Assembly: GCA_902776435.1 (NCBI GenBank)
Contig: CACYQB010000014.1
Span: 46,180 to 110,179, forward strand
Source: an uncultured Bacteroidales bacterium
GTDB lineage: Bacteria; Bacteroidota; Bacteroidia; Bacteroidales; Muribaculaceae
DNA length: 64,000 nt
Direction of reading: 5' to 3'
The first letter of the stretch is position 1; each line of letters begins with the position of its first letter. The position numbers were made by a program, and so were the translations under genes. The notes beneath the pieces were generated by a model, which saw nothing but the letters and a program-made list of their open reading frames with translations, was not told the origin of the DNA and did not search any database. Below are positions 7,874 through 16,233 of this stretch, one piece after another.

Positions 7874-8848
7874 ATGAGAATGACATTATTATATATAGTG
7901 CTCGCCGCCATCATGGCAGCATGCGGAAGCACGGGCACCTCGACGACTAGCGAGACCAACTCGCCTGACACGGCCACCTCGGCGGCACAGGCAATCCGCA
8001 AAGCCTTTGACGGAGAGGGTGCATACGCCTTAACACGCCAGCAGTGCGACTTCGGGCCACGCGTGCCTGGCACTCCCGCTCATGCCAAGTGTGCCGAGTG
8101 GCTTGAATCCACGCTGAAAGGCTCGTGCGACACCGTCATGGTTCAGACAGGTACCGTCCAGACCGCTACCGAGGGCAAGATGGGCATCAAGAACATCATC
8201 GGCATCATCAATCCCGAAGCCAGCCAGCGTCTGCTGCTGCTCGCCCATTGGGACACCCGCCCCTGGGCAGACAATGATCCTGATGCTGCTAATCACAGCA
8301 AGCCAGTCATGGGCGCCAATGATGGAGCCAGCGGCGTAGGCGTACTGCTGCAGTTGGCCAGCCAACTCAAGGCTGAGAGCCCAACCATCGGTGTGGACAT
8401 CGTGCTGGTTGATGCCGAGGACATGGGCGAGGATGATAACGAAGAGTCATGGGGACTGGGCACCCAGTACTGGGTTCAGCATCCTCACGTGAAAGGCTAT
8501 AAGCCCCTGTTCGGCATCTTGCTCGACATGGTGGGCGCCAGTGATGCCACCTTCACCCGAGAGTATTACTCAACGCAGTATGCCGGCGGCTTTGTTGACT
8601 TGGTGTGGAAATGCGCGGCAGGCAGCCACTTCATCAATGCCCAGGGCGGAGCCGTTACCGATGACCACGTCTTCGTTAACCGTGCGGGCATCCCGTGCGT
8701 CGATATCATCGACCTGCGCAGCGACAGCCCCACGGGCTTCTGCCCCGAGTGGCACACCATCAATGACACCATGGGCGCCATTGACCCCGCCACGCTAGCC
8801 CAAGTCGGCCAAACCCTCCTTAATGTCATCTCTTCCCTAGAGCAATAA
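7874..8848 (+). CDS. Glutaminyl-peptide cyclotransferase-like M28 lipoprotein
   Basis: A 324-residue exported zinc protein. The start at 7874 is preferred over 7814 because it gives a lipoprotein signal (MRMTLLYIVLAAIMAACGS, Cys17). The M28 core aligns with type II glutaminyl cyclases: LAHWDTRPWAD (His125), ANDGASGVGVLLQLA (Asp150), VDAEDMG (Glu182), LLDMVGASD (Asp218) and TDDHVFVNRAGIP (His265). The single-zinc ligand set and the second-shell Asp218 favour cyclase over aminopeptidase, though an aminopeptidase cannot be excluded. Such enzymes in Bacteroidetes turn N-terminal Gln of exported proteins into pyroglutamate. Many exported proteins in this window expose Gln after the predicted signal cleavage. 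Confidence 0.8.
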   Translation: MRMTLLYIVLAAIMAACGSTGTSTTSETNSPDTATSAAQAIRKAFDGEGAYALTRQQCDFGPRVPGTPAHAKCAEWLESTLKGSCDTVMVQTGTVQTATEGKMGIKNIIGIINPEASQRLLLLAHWDTRPWADNDPDAANHSKPVMGANDGASGVGVLLQLASQLKAESPTIGVDIVLVDAEDMGEDDNEESWGLGTQYWVQHPHVKGYKPLFGILLDMVGASDATFTREYYSTQYAGGFVDLVWKCAAGSHFINAQGGAVTDDHVFVNRAGIPCVDIIDLRSDSPTGFCPEWHTINDTMGAIDPATLAQVGQTLLNVISSLEQ

Positions 8849-8871
8849 CACTTAGGATACTACCCAAATAA

Positions 8872-8911
8872 AATGCCTCCAAAAGTAAACTATGAAACTT
8901 TTGGAGGCATT
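8872..8911. terminator. Bidirectional hairpin terminator
   Basis: A perfect 15-bp stem (8872-8886 with 8897-8911) with a 10-base loop, between convergent genes. Confidence 0.85.
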
Positions 8912-8931
8912 GTTGTTATCTTACTTATCAG

Positions 8932-11211
8932 TTATTCAGCATCTAGCAGAATATCAATGAGTGCTGTGACATCCTTGATGGTGATGGCAGAATCATTGTT
9001 CACGTCAGCACAAATGGGGCATGCTGAATCCTCCGATCCTAACAGGTAGTCGATCAATGCTGTGACGTCCTTGAGGGTCAGGTCGCCATCATGGTTCACA
9101 TCACCGGCATCATAAACGTGGCCACCATACTCGGTCAAGATGTACTTGATGCCAGCCAGGGCATCAATCTTGCCGTTTCCGAAGTGGCTGCTGTTAGGTC
9201 CATCGGTTACCCACCAGTCTTTAATGGCCGTTTCTTTCATAATGTGCTTGACCTCGCCCAGGGTGAGGTGCTTGCCACACTCGGTAGCAGCCTGCATCCA
9301 CAGGGCAACGGTTCCGGCCACAGTGGGCGTAGCCATTGAAGTGCCACCAATACGGCCATAGGGATAAGTCGGATTGGGCACCACAAGATATGCGCTATCG
9401 GTGCGATGGTACCAGCTGTTAAAGGCCGAAACCAGATACTCGCCAGGAGCCGTAATCCACGGAATCATGTTTCCTAAGGGTCCCATACCCTCGACCGCAT
9501 ATCCCGAAAAGTCGGAAATATCACCCAACGTATTGCTGTCCTCATCGGGGCGTGTGACATAGGAACCTACAGTTATCACCTCGGGATAACAAGCGTTGGC
9601 AATCGCACACATGTCATCGGTACCCTGAACCCACGTGTGACCCGGCGTAGTCAAGTAGTTGTCAAAGAACGTATAGTTACCCGCCGACCAGACGTCGATG
9701 ATATCTGAGCTACCGCCAATAGGGTAATACTCAACCGCCAACGAGTAGTCCATACCATAGAAGCCTGTCGTTGTCCTCAACAGGACCTCTTTGCACCCAT
9801 TCTTTGAAGAGTAATCAAAGTAAACCACGATTTTCGCTCCACCACTGCTACCGTTAGTGAAATAGGCAGGGTCAATGGTCAAAGTCTGGTTTCCGTCGCT
9901 ATTCGTGAGGCTATGCGTTTCCACGATTTCACCCGTTGCATTATCGAGAATGTGGATGTTCACACCGATACCTGTCGCATCGTGGGCACGGGTAAACGCG
10001 TCAGCAAAATACTCGCCTGCGTATATTCGCCAGCCTTCCTCAATGGGCATGGGATGAGAGGTAATGATAGTACCCAAAGGGGCTTCATAGCTAGCGCTGC
10101 CACCGACATAGTTTCCACCGGGTCCGCCAGCACTGTTTCCAGCATTATTACCAGCAGCGAACACACAGATGCGGTCAGGGTGCTCTTCACCGAAAAGTTG
10201 CGAAATAACTTCGCCCAGCGGTCCTTCGCCATTTCGGTTGAAGACATTGTTACCATAACTATTGCTGATCACAACAGGTTTCCCAACACTATCAGCATAA
10301 TTGCAAATCTTGTTGAAAGCATTGGCGATATGGGTGGCATTAGTGCCCCTCAAGCCACACAGGAAGAGGTCTGAGCCAGGAGCCATACCACCATAGGTCG
10401 CACTGGCATGGTCGTCGGTGACTGTGATGTCAGTGCCATCGACAATCACGCTCGAACCGCCCGCAATCGAACTGGTGTGGGTTCCGTGGTTAGAATTCGC
10501 TGAATAATCCACGGGCAAGTCCCCAGTGCCATAATAGTCTATCAAGGAGCCATTGTAGCAATATGCACGCTTGATGCGGCAATTTCCGTCCTTATCCTTG
10601 AAGGCGATGTGGTTGAAGTCGATACAGCCGTCTATCACTGCCACAACCACCCCGCTGCCGTCATAGCCATGAGGCAACCCGGCAGCTATGGCCTCGCTAG
10701 AGTAAGTCAGCAAGTCATCAATATGGGTGGCTTCGCGGGCTAGGTTGGTGGTTTCAGTCATGACCGGTGACACCTCGATGCGCACTACGCCCTCGAGAGC
10801 GGCAATCTCGCTAATGCGTTCTACGGGGAGCATGGTGGTCAGGAGCCCGTTTTTATATTCCGTCTCAACCATAACGCCCAAAGCCTTCAAGGCCGCAATG
10901 TCACCATTGGATTCCACCATGACAAAGGCAGGAACAAAGGCCTTGCCGTCAATGACACTCGGAGTGGCGTAGAGCCGACCCTGCGGTTTTATCCATTCAG
11001 GTATGCCCGGCATGTTCATCCTCATGTCAGGCGTCTCTTCACAACTGAAGCCCTGCTCCATTTCATCGAGGAACATCTGGGTCGTAATCGACATTTTCTC
11101 GACATGAGCCCGCTGCAGAGGGGATGCCAGCGTGGCCTGGGCCGACATCAGGGTGGTCCAAGCAGCGGCTACGAGCAAGAGTGGCAGCTGTTTTGTAATA
11201 TACTTCATCAT
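8932..11211 (-). CDS. Secreted subtilisin-family (S8) serine peptidase with C-terminal dockerin
   Basis: A 759-residue exported peptidase. Signal peptide MMKYITK...TLMSA with Gln at the likely +1. A propeptide-like region covers residues 25-180. The catalytic triad is Asp194 (VVAVIDGCIDF), His242 (NHGTHTSSIAGG) and Ser625 (GGTSMATPTVAGTV). About 140 residues between His and Ser form an inserted beta-rich domain, common in Bacteroidales subtilases. The last about 60 residues are two dockerin repeats (GDVNHDGDLTLKDVTALIDYL and DVNNDSAITIKDVTALIDILL); in the second repeat a calcium-loop Asp/Gly pair is degenerate. No T9SS sorting domain is seen. Met at 11208 is an equal start choice. Confidence 0.93.
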   Translation of the reverse strand: MMKYITKQLPLLLVAAAWTTLMSAQATLASPLQRAHVEKMSITTQMFLDEMEQGFSCEETPDMRMNMPGIPEWIKPQGRLYATPSVIDGKAFVPAFVMVESNGDIAALKALGVMVETEYKNGLLTTMLPVERISEIAALEGVVRIEVSPVMTETTNLAREATHIDDLLTYSSEAIAAGLPHGYDGSGVVVAVIDGCIDFNHIAFKDKDGNCRIKRAYCYNGSLIDYYGTGDLPVDYSANSNHGTHTSSIAGGSSVIVDGTDITVTDDHASATYGGMAPGSDLFLCGLRGTNATHIANAFNKICNYADSVGKPVVISNSYGNNVFNRNGEGPLGEVISQLFGEEHPDRICVFAAGNNAGNSAGGPGGNYVGGSASYEAPLGTIITSHPMPIEEGWRIYAGEYFADAFTRAHDATGIGVNIHILDNATGEIVETHSLTNSDGNQTLTIDPAYFTNGSSGGAKIVVYFDYSSKNGCKEVLLRTTTGFYGMDYSLAVEYYPIGGSSDIIDVWSAGNYTFFDNYLTTPGHTWVQGTDDMCAIANACYPEVITVGSYVTRPDEDSNTLGDISDFSGYAVEGMGPLGNMIPWITAPGEYLVSAFNSWYHRTDSAYLVVPNPTYPYGRIGGTSMATPTVAGTVALWMQAATECGKHLTLGEVKHIMKETAIKDWWVTDGPNSSHFGNGKIDALAGIKYILTEYGGHVYDAGDVNHDGDLTLKDVTALIDYLLGSEDSACPICADVNNDSAITIKDVTALIDILLDAE

Positions 11212-11282
11212 CAGTTTATAAATATGAAATTAGAAATTAATAAAATATGATATTTGCTCCAGCAAAGATAAAATTCTTGGCA

Positions 11283-11290
11283 CAAAGGTA
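11283..11290 (-). promoter_or_regulatory. -7 box (TACCTTTG) for the subtilase gene
   Basis: TACCTTTG on the minus strand, about 72 bases upstream of the subtilase start. It is back to back with the promoter of the prolyl oligopeptidase gene. Confidence 0.6.
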
Positions 11291-11333
11291 ATACTTTTTT
11301 CCCGCCCATAAACGTTTTATCATCTAAAACCAT

Positions 11334-11341
11334 TACCTTTG
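11334..11341 (+). promoter_or_regulatory. -7 box (TACCTTTG) for the prolyl oligopeptidase gene
   Basis: TACCTTTG, about 72 bases before the ATG at 11414. Confidence 0.6.
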
Positions 11342-11413
11342 TAACTTTATAATCAATCTCTCACAAGAGAGAAGCAAACTATTAACTTATACATAACTAT
11401 CAATAACAAACCA

Positions 11414-13534
11414 ATGAGAAAAGAAAGGATTCTACTCATGAGCAGTGCATTAATTGCAGCGTCGGCTGTGACGACGCAGGCTCGTATCAACTATCCCGAT
11501 CCCCCGCGCTTGGACACGGTGGACACTTACTTTGGCACCCCAGTAGCCGACCCCTACCGCTGGCTCGAGGATGACCGCAGCTCCGAGACCGAGGCTTGGG
11601 TGAACGCCCAGAACAAGGTGACTCAGAACTACCTGTCAAAAATCCCGTTCCGCAAGGACGTGAAGAAGCGCATTACCGAACTCGCCAACTACGAGAAGAT
11701 GGGTGCTCCCTTCAAGGTGAAGGACAAATTCTATTTCTTCAAGAACGACGGCCTGCAGAACCAGAGCGTCCTCTACGAGTACAAGGCCGATGGCAACCAC
11801 AAGATGGTGCTCGACCCTAACACCCTGAGTGAGGACGGTACCGTGGCCCTGCAGCAACTGGACTTCTCCAACGACGGCCGCTACCTGGCCTACGTGATTA
11901 CCCGCAGCGGCAGTGACTGGAACGAGATTTATGTGAAAGACCTCAAGGAAGACAAGGTGCTGGATGACCACATCGTGTGGGCCAAGTTCACCGATGCCCA
12001 GTGGCTGGGCGACGGCTTCTTCTACAGCGGCTATGACGCTCCCGAGGATGCCAAGTCGTCCAAGAACGAGTTCCAGAAGGTGTATTACCACAAGCTTGGA
12101 ACTCCCCAAAGCGAGGACTATGTGGAATATCAGGACAAGGGCGAACCCCTGCACTTCCACCAGGTGAGCGTGAGCGAGGACGAGCGCTATGTCATCCTGT
12201 GGAAGAGCGATGCCGAGGGCAACGACATTTACATCAAGGACCTCAAGGACCGCAATCCTCACTATGTGCAGCTCATCGGCGGCATGAAGTATGAGCGCGG
12301 CATCGTCGGCATCGACAACGGCAAAATCTATGTGATGACCAACGAGAACGCCCCCAAGGGCAAGATTGTCACCTACGATGCCGAGACGTTGTCTCCCGCC
12401 AGCTGCGCCGAGTTCATTCCCGAGCAGGATGCCGTACTGTCGGGCGTGGCCATGGCCGACCACAAGTTCATCCTCACCTACGACAAGGACGCTTCGAGCC
12501 ACCCCTACCTCTACAGCGCCGACGGCAAGCTCATCCGTGAGATTCAGCTGCCCACCTTCGGTTCGGTAGGCTTCAGCTCCAAGAAGAACGCCAAGGAGGT
12601 CTTCTACAGCTTCACCAGCTACACCTTCCCAGGTGCCATCTACAAGTATGACCTGGAGACGGGCAAGAGCGAGCTCTTCTTCCAACCCAAGGTCAACCTC
12701 AAGAGCGACGACTATGTAACCGAGCAGATATTCTTCAACAGCAAGGACGGCACGCGCATACCCATGTTCCTCGTTTACAAGAAAGGTCTCAAGCGTGACG
12801 GCCAGCGTCCCACGTTCCTGTATGGTTACGGCGGTTTCAATGTGAGCCTCAATCCCGGTTTCACTTACACCCGCACGCTGTTTGCTATGCTGGACTGCGG
12901 CGGCATCTGCGCCTACGTTAACCTGCGCGGTGGTGGCGAGTACGGTGAAGAGTGGCACCAGGCCGGCACCAAGATGAACAAGCAAAACGTGTTTGATGAC
13001 TTCATCGCTGCCGCCGAGTGGCTCATCGAGAACAAGTACACCTGTCCCCAGAAGCTCGCTTGCAACGGCGCCAGCAATGGCGGTCTGCTCGTCGGCGCTG
13101 TGGTTAACCAGCGTCCCGACCTGTTCGCCTGTGCTGTGCCTCAAGTCGGTGTAATGGACATGCTGCGTTACCACGAGTTCACCATCGGTTGGAACTGGGC
13201 TCCCGACTACGGCCGCAGCGACGACAGTCCCGAGATGTTCCGCTACCTGCGCAGCTACTCACCCCTGCACAACATCAAGAACGACGGCACCCGTTACCCC
13301 GCCATCATGGTAACCACCGGTGACCACGATGACCGCGTCGTGCCTGCCCACAGCTTCAAGTATGCCGCCGAGCTGCAACACTGCAACACCGGCGACCAGC
13401 CCAAGCTCATCCGCATCGACAGCAAGGCTGGCCACGGCCACAGCAAGCCCATCAGCAAGATCATCGACGAGTACACCGACATCCAGGCCTTCATCATGTA
13501 CAACCTGGGCGTGAAGTACAAATACAAAAAGTAA
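11414..13534 (+). CDS. Prolyl oligopeptidase family (S9A) serine peptidase, exported
   Basis: A 706-residue post-proline endopeptidase, the usual family length. The signal peptide covers residues 1-23 (cleavage near TTQA). The N-terminal part has YPDPPRLDTVDTYFG and DPYRWLED, a family hallmark, then a seven-blade propeller to about residue 430. The C-terminal alpha/beta-hydrolase has Ser554 (NGASNGGLLVG), Asp640 (GDHDDRVVP) and His674 (GHGHSKP). It degrades proline-containing oligopeptides, probably in the periplasm. It is divergent from the subtilase, suggesting a shared peptide-use theme. Confidence 0.95.
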   Translation: MRKERILLMSSALIAASAVTTQARINYPDPPRLDTVDTYFGTPVADPYRWLEDDRSSETEAWVNAQNKVTQNYLSKIPFRKDVKKRITELANYEKMGAPFKVKDKFYFFKNDGLQNQSVLYEYKADGNHKMVLDPNTLSEDGTVALQQLDFSNDGRYLAYVITRSGSDWNEIYVKDLKEDKVLDDHIVWAKFTDAQWLGDGFFYSGYDAPEDAKSSKNEFQKVYYHKLGTPQSEDYVEYQDKGEPLHFHQVSVSEDERYVILWKSDAEGNDIYIKDLKDRNPHYVQLIGGMKYERGIVGIDNGKIYVMTNENAPKGKIVTYDAETLSPASCAEFIPEQDAVLSGVAMADHKFILTYDKDASSHPYLYSADGKLIREIQLPTFGSVGFSSKKNAKEVFYSFTSYTFPGAIYKYDLETGKSELFFQPKVNLKSDDYVTEQIFFNSKDGTRIPMFLVYKKGLKRDGQRPTFLYGYGGFNVSLNPGFTYTRTLFAMLDCGGICAYVNLRGGGEYGEEWHQAGTKMNKQNVFDDFIAAAEWLIENKYTCPQKLACNGASNGGLLVGAVVNQRPDLFACAVPQVGVMDMLRYHEFTIGWNWAPDYGRSDDSPEMFRYLRSYSPLHNIKNDGTRYPAIMVTTGDHDDRVVPAHSFKYAAELQHCNTGDQPKLIRIDSKAGHGHSKPISKIIDEYTDIQAFIMYNLGVKYKYKK

Positions 13535-13560
13535 CTGAGTTATATCCAGTTAATAACAAC

Positions 13561-13595
13561 AAAGAGGGAGAGCCGGAAATTGGCCCTCCCTCTTT
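13561..13595 (+). terminator. Hairpin terminator of the prolyl oligopeptidase gene
   Basis: A 14-bp stem with one mismatch (13561-13574 with 13582-13595) followed by TTTTATT. Confidence 0.75.
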
Positions 13596-13832
13596 TATTG
13601 TAAAGTGGTAGTTACCGCGAGTTAGATGAATTTAAATGCTGAAGCTCAGCTCCCCCTCTTGGATAAGAGGGGGCCGGGGGGGCGTCGAAACCACCCAAGG
13701 CATGCGCCGTCACGGTAGCATCAACGCCCCTGCCCTTCGGGCACTCCCTCTAATCTTAGAGAGGGAGGTACTAACGCGCTGAATACCGATAAACAATTCC
13801 GTCGAACTCACGTTATTATAAAGTGGTAGTTA
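13595..13832. mobile_element. MITE-like non-coding element flanked by a 20-bp direct repeat
   Basis: A 187-bp segment (13616-13812) bounded by imperfect 11-bp inverted ends (CGCGAGTTAGA at 13616-13626; TCGAACTCACG at 13802-13812, 9 of 11 paired). Immediately outside, a 20-bp direct repeat (13595-13614 and 13813-13832) differs at one base. Inside are two G/C-rich hairpins: a perfect 9-bp stem at 13652-13660/13665-13673, and CTCCCTCT...AGAGAGGGAG near 13744-13767. It has no coding capacity. The right repeat abuts the stop codon of the next minus-strand gene. The arrangement suggests a past insertion by an element lacking its own transposase. Confidence 0.55.
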
Positions 13833-14606
13833 TTACTTGCACGGGATATTCTTAAAATGCCACTCCTTGCTCTCCTTGAATTCAAACTCGGAATCCTCAA
13901 GTGACAGAGGTGGGAAAATGAGGGCAAAACGCAGTTTCTGATAAGGCTGTTCAACCCTGGTTGTAGATGGCTTGACGCCGATGTTCTGGGCGCTCACAAT
14001 CCTCAACTTGCCACTCTTTTTGCCCTTGATGTAGGCATCGGGATCAATGTAGGGATTGGCATTCATTGACGCGGTCTCATATTCCATTTCGATGCGCGTC
14101 TCGGTGTCGGAGCAGCATACACGCAAGATCTGAATACGCTCGGCTTGCTTGCTCGGCTTGCAGATCGGGTTCTCTCTCATGAAGCGGTAACCCGAATAGT
14201 CAGGCAGCGTCACTTTGCTGTTGTTGAGGATACTGGGGCCCTCTTCGGTGCGGCCAGCAGGCACATACAGGCTGGTGATTTTGCGGGTAAGGCTACGCTG
14301 GTCACTGTACCCATATTTCCAATTCAACACAGCTGCTTCCTCATACTTGGCAAGGGCATCGGCATATTTGCCGTCTTCTTCCAGTTCGCGAGCAGCATCC
14401 ATTGCATCGTCAAAGGCAGATTTGAACTGAGCCTTCTCTTTAGCATAAAGTTCGGCCTTCTGCTTGCGTTCCTGAGATTCCAACACTGAGTTAAGACCGC
14501 TGAGCACGCCATGAGTGATGCGCTCGGCTTCGGTGAATTGTGCAGCCATCGTCATGTTAATGGAGACGAGCACTACTAATGCCATGTAAAATCTTACTTT
14601 CTTCAT
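13833..14606 (-). CDS. Exported protein of unknown function with a TPR-like helical N-terminus
   Basis: A 257-residue protein with signal peptide MKKVRFYMALVVLVSINMTMAA and Gln at +1. Residues about 30-110 are strongly helical and charged, with a TPR-like pair (ARELEEDGKYADALAKYEEAA). The second half is beta-rich with two adjacent Cys (RVCCSDTETR). I recognise no enzyme motif. It begins 34 bases after the membrane-anchored AraC regulator gene on the same strand, so the two are probably cotranscribed. Confidence 0.75.
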   Translation of the reverse strand: MKKVRFYMALVVLVSINMTMAAQFTEAERITHGVLSGLNSVLESQERKQKAELYAKEKAQFKSAFDDAMDAARELEEDGKYADALAKYEEAAVLNWKYGYSDQRSLTRKITSLYVPAGRTEEGPSILNNSKVTLPDYSGYRFMRENPICKPSKQAERIQILRVCCSDTETRIEMEYETASMNANPYIDPDAYIKGKKSGKLRIVSAQNIGVKPSTTRVEQPYQKLRFALIFPPLSLEDSEFEFKESKEWHFKNIPCK

Positions 14607-14640
14607 TTCTGTCTAAATTTTATGATTGATTAAATGTTTA

Positions 14641-15333
14641 TTATTCTTGGGAGCCCTCTATCAGGCGTTTTTTCTCGCGATACTGCTTGGGCGACATGCC
14701 AAACCGGTTCCTGAAGATGGTGCGGAAGGTGGTCGTCCCGCCGAAGCCCGCCTCGTGGGCCACAGCGTCGATCGTCCAGTTGGGCTGTTCCACCAGCAGT
14801 CGGCAACCGTTCAACAGACGCTTGGTGTTCAAGTACTCTGCGAGTGTGTTGCCTTCCTTTCGAACCTTGAGAGCCTGAGTCACACGACGCTGGGTCAAGC
14901 CTAGCGTCTGGGCAATCTCTTTGAGCGTTACATCAGGGTTCTTGTACAGTCCCAATTTTTCCATTTGCGTGTCTATCCAGCTCATCAGCTGTTCATCGGT
15001 CATGTCGGCAACGTTGGCCACATCATTGATCTCCTGCTGTAACGACTGGCCCGACTGTTCTGTCTGCTTGGCTTGACGCAACATGTCATTGATTCTGTCT
15101 TGGGCTATCTTGAGCTGTGCCTCAGCCTCATGCAGTTCATGCTCGGTCTCATATAAGGCCTGCCGGGTCGATGCCTGCTGCTGGTCGCTCTCCTTGACCT
15201 GGCCCACCAGATTAGCATTATGCTTCATCAGCTTTTGAGTCACATTAAAAGACAGCACCAAAGCAATGATGACTGCAATAAATGTGACGGCCAGTGCCAG
15301 TATGATGAGTTTGAGGATGAGAGCCTCTTGCAT
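14641..15333 (-). CDS. Membrane-anchored AraC-family transcription regulator
   Basis: A 230-residue regulator of unusual layout. One membrane helix lies at residues 8-30, then a long coiled coil at about 40-105 (Gln/Glu-rich heptads), then an AraC/XylS double helix-turn-helix at about 120-222 (VTLKEIAQTLGLTQRRVTQAL, TIDAVAHEAGFGGTTTFRTIF, FGMSPKQYREKK). There is no periplasmic sensor or ligand-binding domain. The DNA-binding part faces the cytoplasm if the short N-terminus is outside. It is followed at once by a gene for an exported protein that it may control. Confidence 0.88.
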   Translation of the reverse strand: MQEALILKLIILALAVTFIAVIIALVLSFNVTQKLMKHNANLVGQVKESDQQQASTRQALYETEHELHEAEAQLKIAQDRINDMLRQAKQTEQSGQSLQQEINDVANVADMTDEQLMSWIDTQMEKLGLYKNPDVTLKEIAQTLGLTQRRVTQALKVRKEGNTLAEYLNTKRLLNGCRLLVEQPNWTIDAVAHEAGFGGTTTFRTIFRNRFGMSPKQYREKKRLIEGSQE

Positions 15334-15367
15334 ATATCAATCGTTTCCTTATTTCGAAATTTAGCTA

Positions 15368-15375
15368 CAAAGTTA
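15368..15375 (-). promoter_or_regulatory. -7 box (TAACTTTG) for the AraC-family gene
   Basis: TAACTTTG on the minus strand, 35 bases upstream of the regulator start. Confidence 0.6.
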
Positions 15376-15504
15376 TTAATATTTTAAACAAGACAGCGCC
15401 ATTTGGGCGAAAACAACCATTCTACACCGACAAAATTGGTATCAAAGCGACCAAATCACCCATTTTATATCAAAATCTGCTGTTTCAGCCAATTGTTAAG
15501 CCTC

Positions 15505-15532
15505 TTGTTTTAAAAGAGAATGATTACCTTTG
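15505..15532 (+). promoter_or_regulatory. Promoter: TTG, 17-base spacer, TACCTTTG
   Basis: A -33-like TTG (15505-15507) and -7 box TACCTTTG (15525-15532) lie 30 bases upstream of the membrane protein start at 15562. Confidence 0.55.
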
Positions 15533-15561
15533 TGCCATCAAACTAAACATTAACTACACAA

Positions 15562-16146
15562 ATGCATAGCCAAACCGACGACAATTTCGATTATACGCGA
15601 AATGATAAGCGCATCATCAACCACCTGACCTCCGGGCTGCCCCAGTGGGTTATCATAGCAGCCTTCATCATCATGGTGGCAGCAGCCGTGTGCACCATCA
15701 CCCAGATCGACAGCTGGTTTAAAGAGCATGCTTCGGTTGCCATTGCCCTCATCAACACCGTGGGCATGGTGACGATGTATTATGCGACGATGCGCGGCAT
15801 GAAGCGCCTGTATCACCCGCTCTCGGCACTGTGGATCATTGTCATAGCGCTCAACATCATCAGTTTCGTCGCCATCATGTTTGAGGAGGCTTTGCCTGAG
15901 GTCAGTTTCGTCGTTGCCTGCGCACTGCCGTTGTGTTACCTGCCGCTGGGAGCGCTGATTATCATCTGGTACCGCGGGCTGTTGCAACGCCTGGGCATCT
16001 GGATGATTGTCCGCATCCTCGTTATCTTCCTCCTCCCCATTGCCTGGTACATGCTGGGCATCGGTCTGAGCGACATCACCTTGGATGCTATCATCGTCAT
16101 TATCGAACTCATCTACGCCTGGCAATTCTATCGCCTGCTGCGATAA
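15562..16146 (+). CDS. Integral membrane protein, function unknown
   Basis: A 194-residue protein with five to six predicted membrane helices from about residue 32 to the end, and a charged cytoplasmic N-terminus (HSQTDDNFDYTRNDKR). No conserved motif is recognised. The N-terminal acidic-aromatic pattern resembles that of the protein at 1644 only in composition. It stands alone between the divergent AraC gene and the UvrA-like gene. Confidence 0.75.
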   Translation: MHSQTDDNFDYTRNDKRIINHLTSGLPQWVIIAAFIIMVAAAVCTITQIDSWFKEHASVAIALINTVGMVTMYYATMRGMKRLYHPLSALWIIVIALNIISFVAIMFEEALPEVSFVVACALPLCYLPLGALIIIWYRGLLQRLGIWMIVRILVIFLLPIAWYMLGIGLSDITLDAIIVIIELIYAWQFYRLLR

Positions 16147-16220
16147 CCCAGTTAGAGGTTTGTAGTGCACAGCTCATGGCTAACGGCAAAAAAGCTGATA
16201 GCAAATAGCTAAAAAATCAC

Positions 16221-16228
16221 TACCTTTG
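16221..16228 (+). promoter_or_regulatory. -7 box (TACCTTTG) immediately before the UvrA-like start
   Basis: TACCTTTG ends five bases before the ATG at 16234. Transcription would begin at or next to the start codon, giving a leaderless message. Confidence 0.6.
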
Positions 16229-16233
16229 CAGGC

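Noticed and set aside
11636-13174. A 512-codon open frame on the minus strand opposite the prolyl oligopeptidase gene
   Set aside because: Composition is an antisense artefact (Val/Leu/Ala-rich, no domains); the plus-strand gene has an intact triad and full length.
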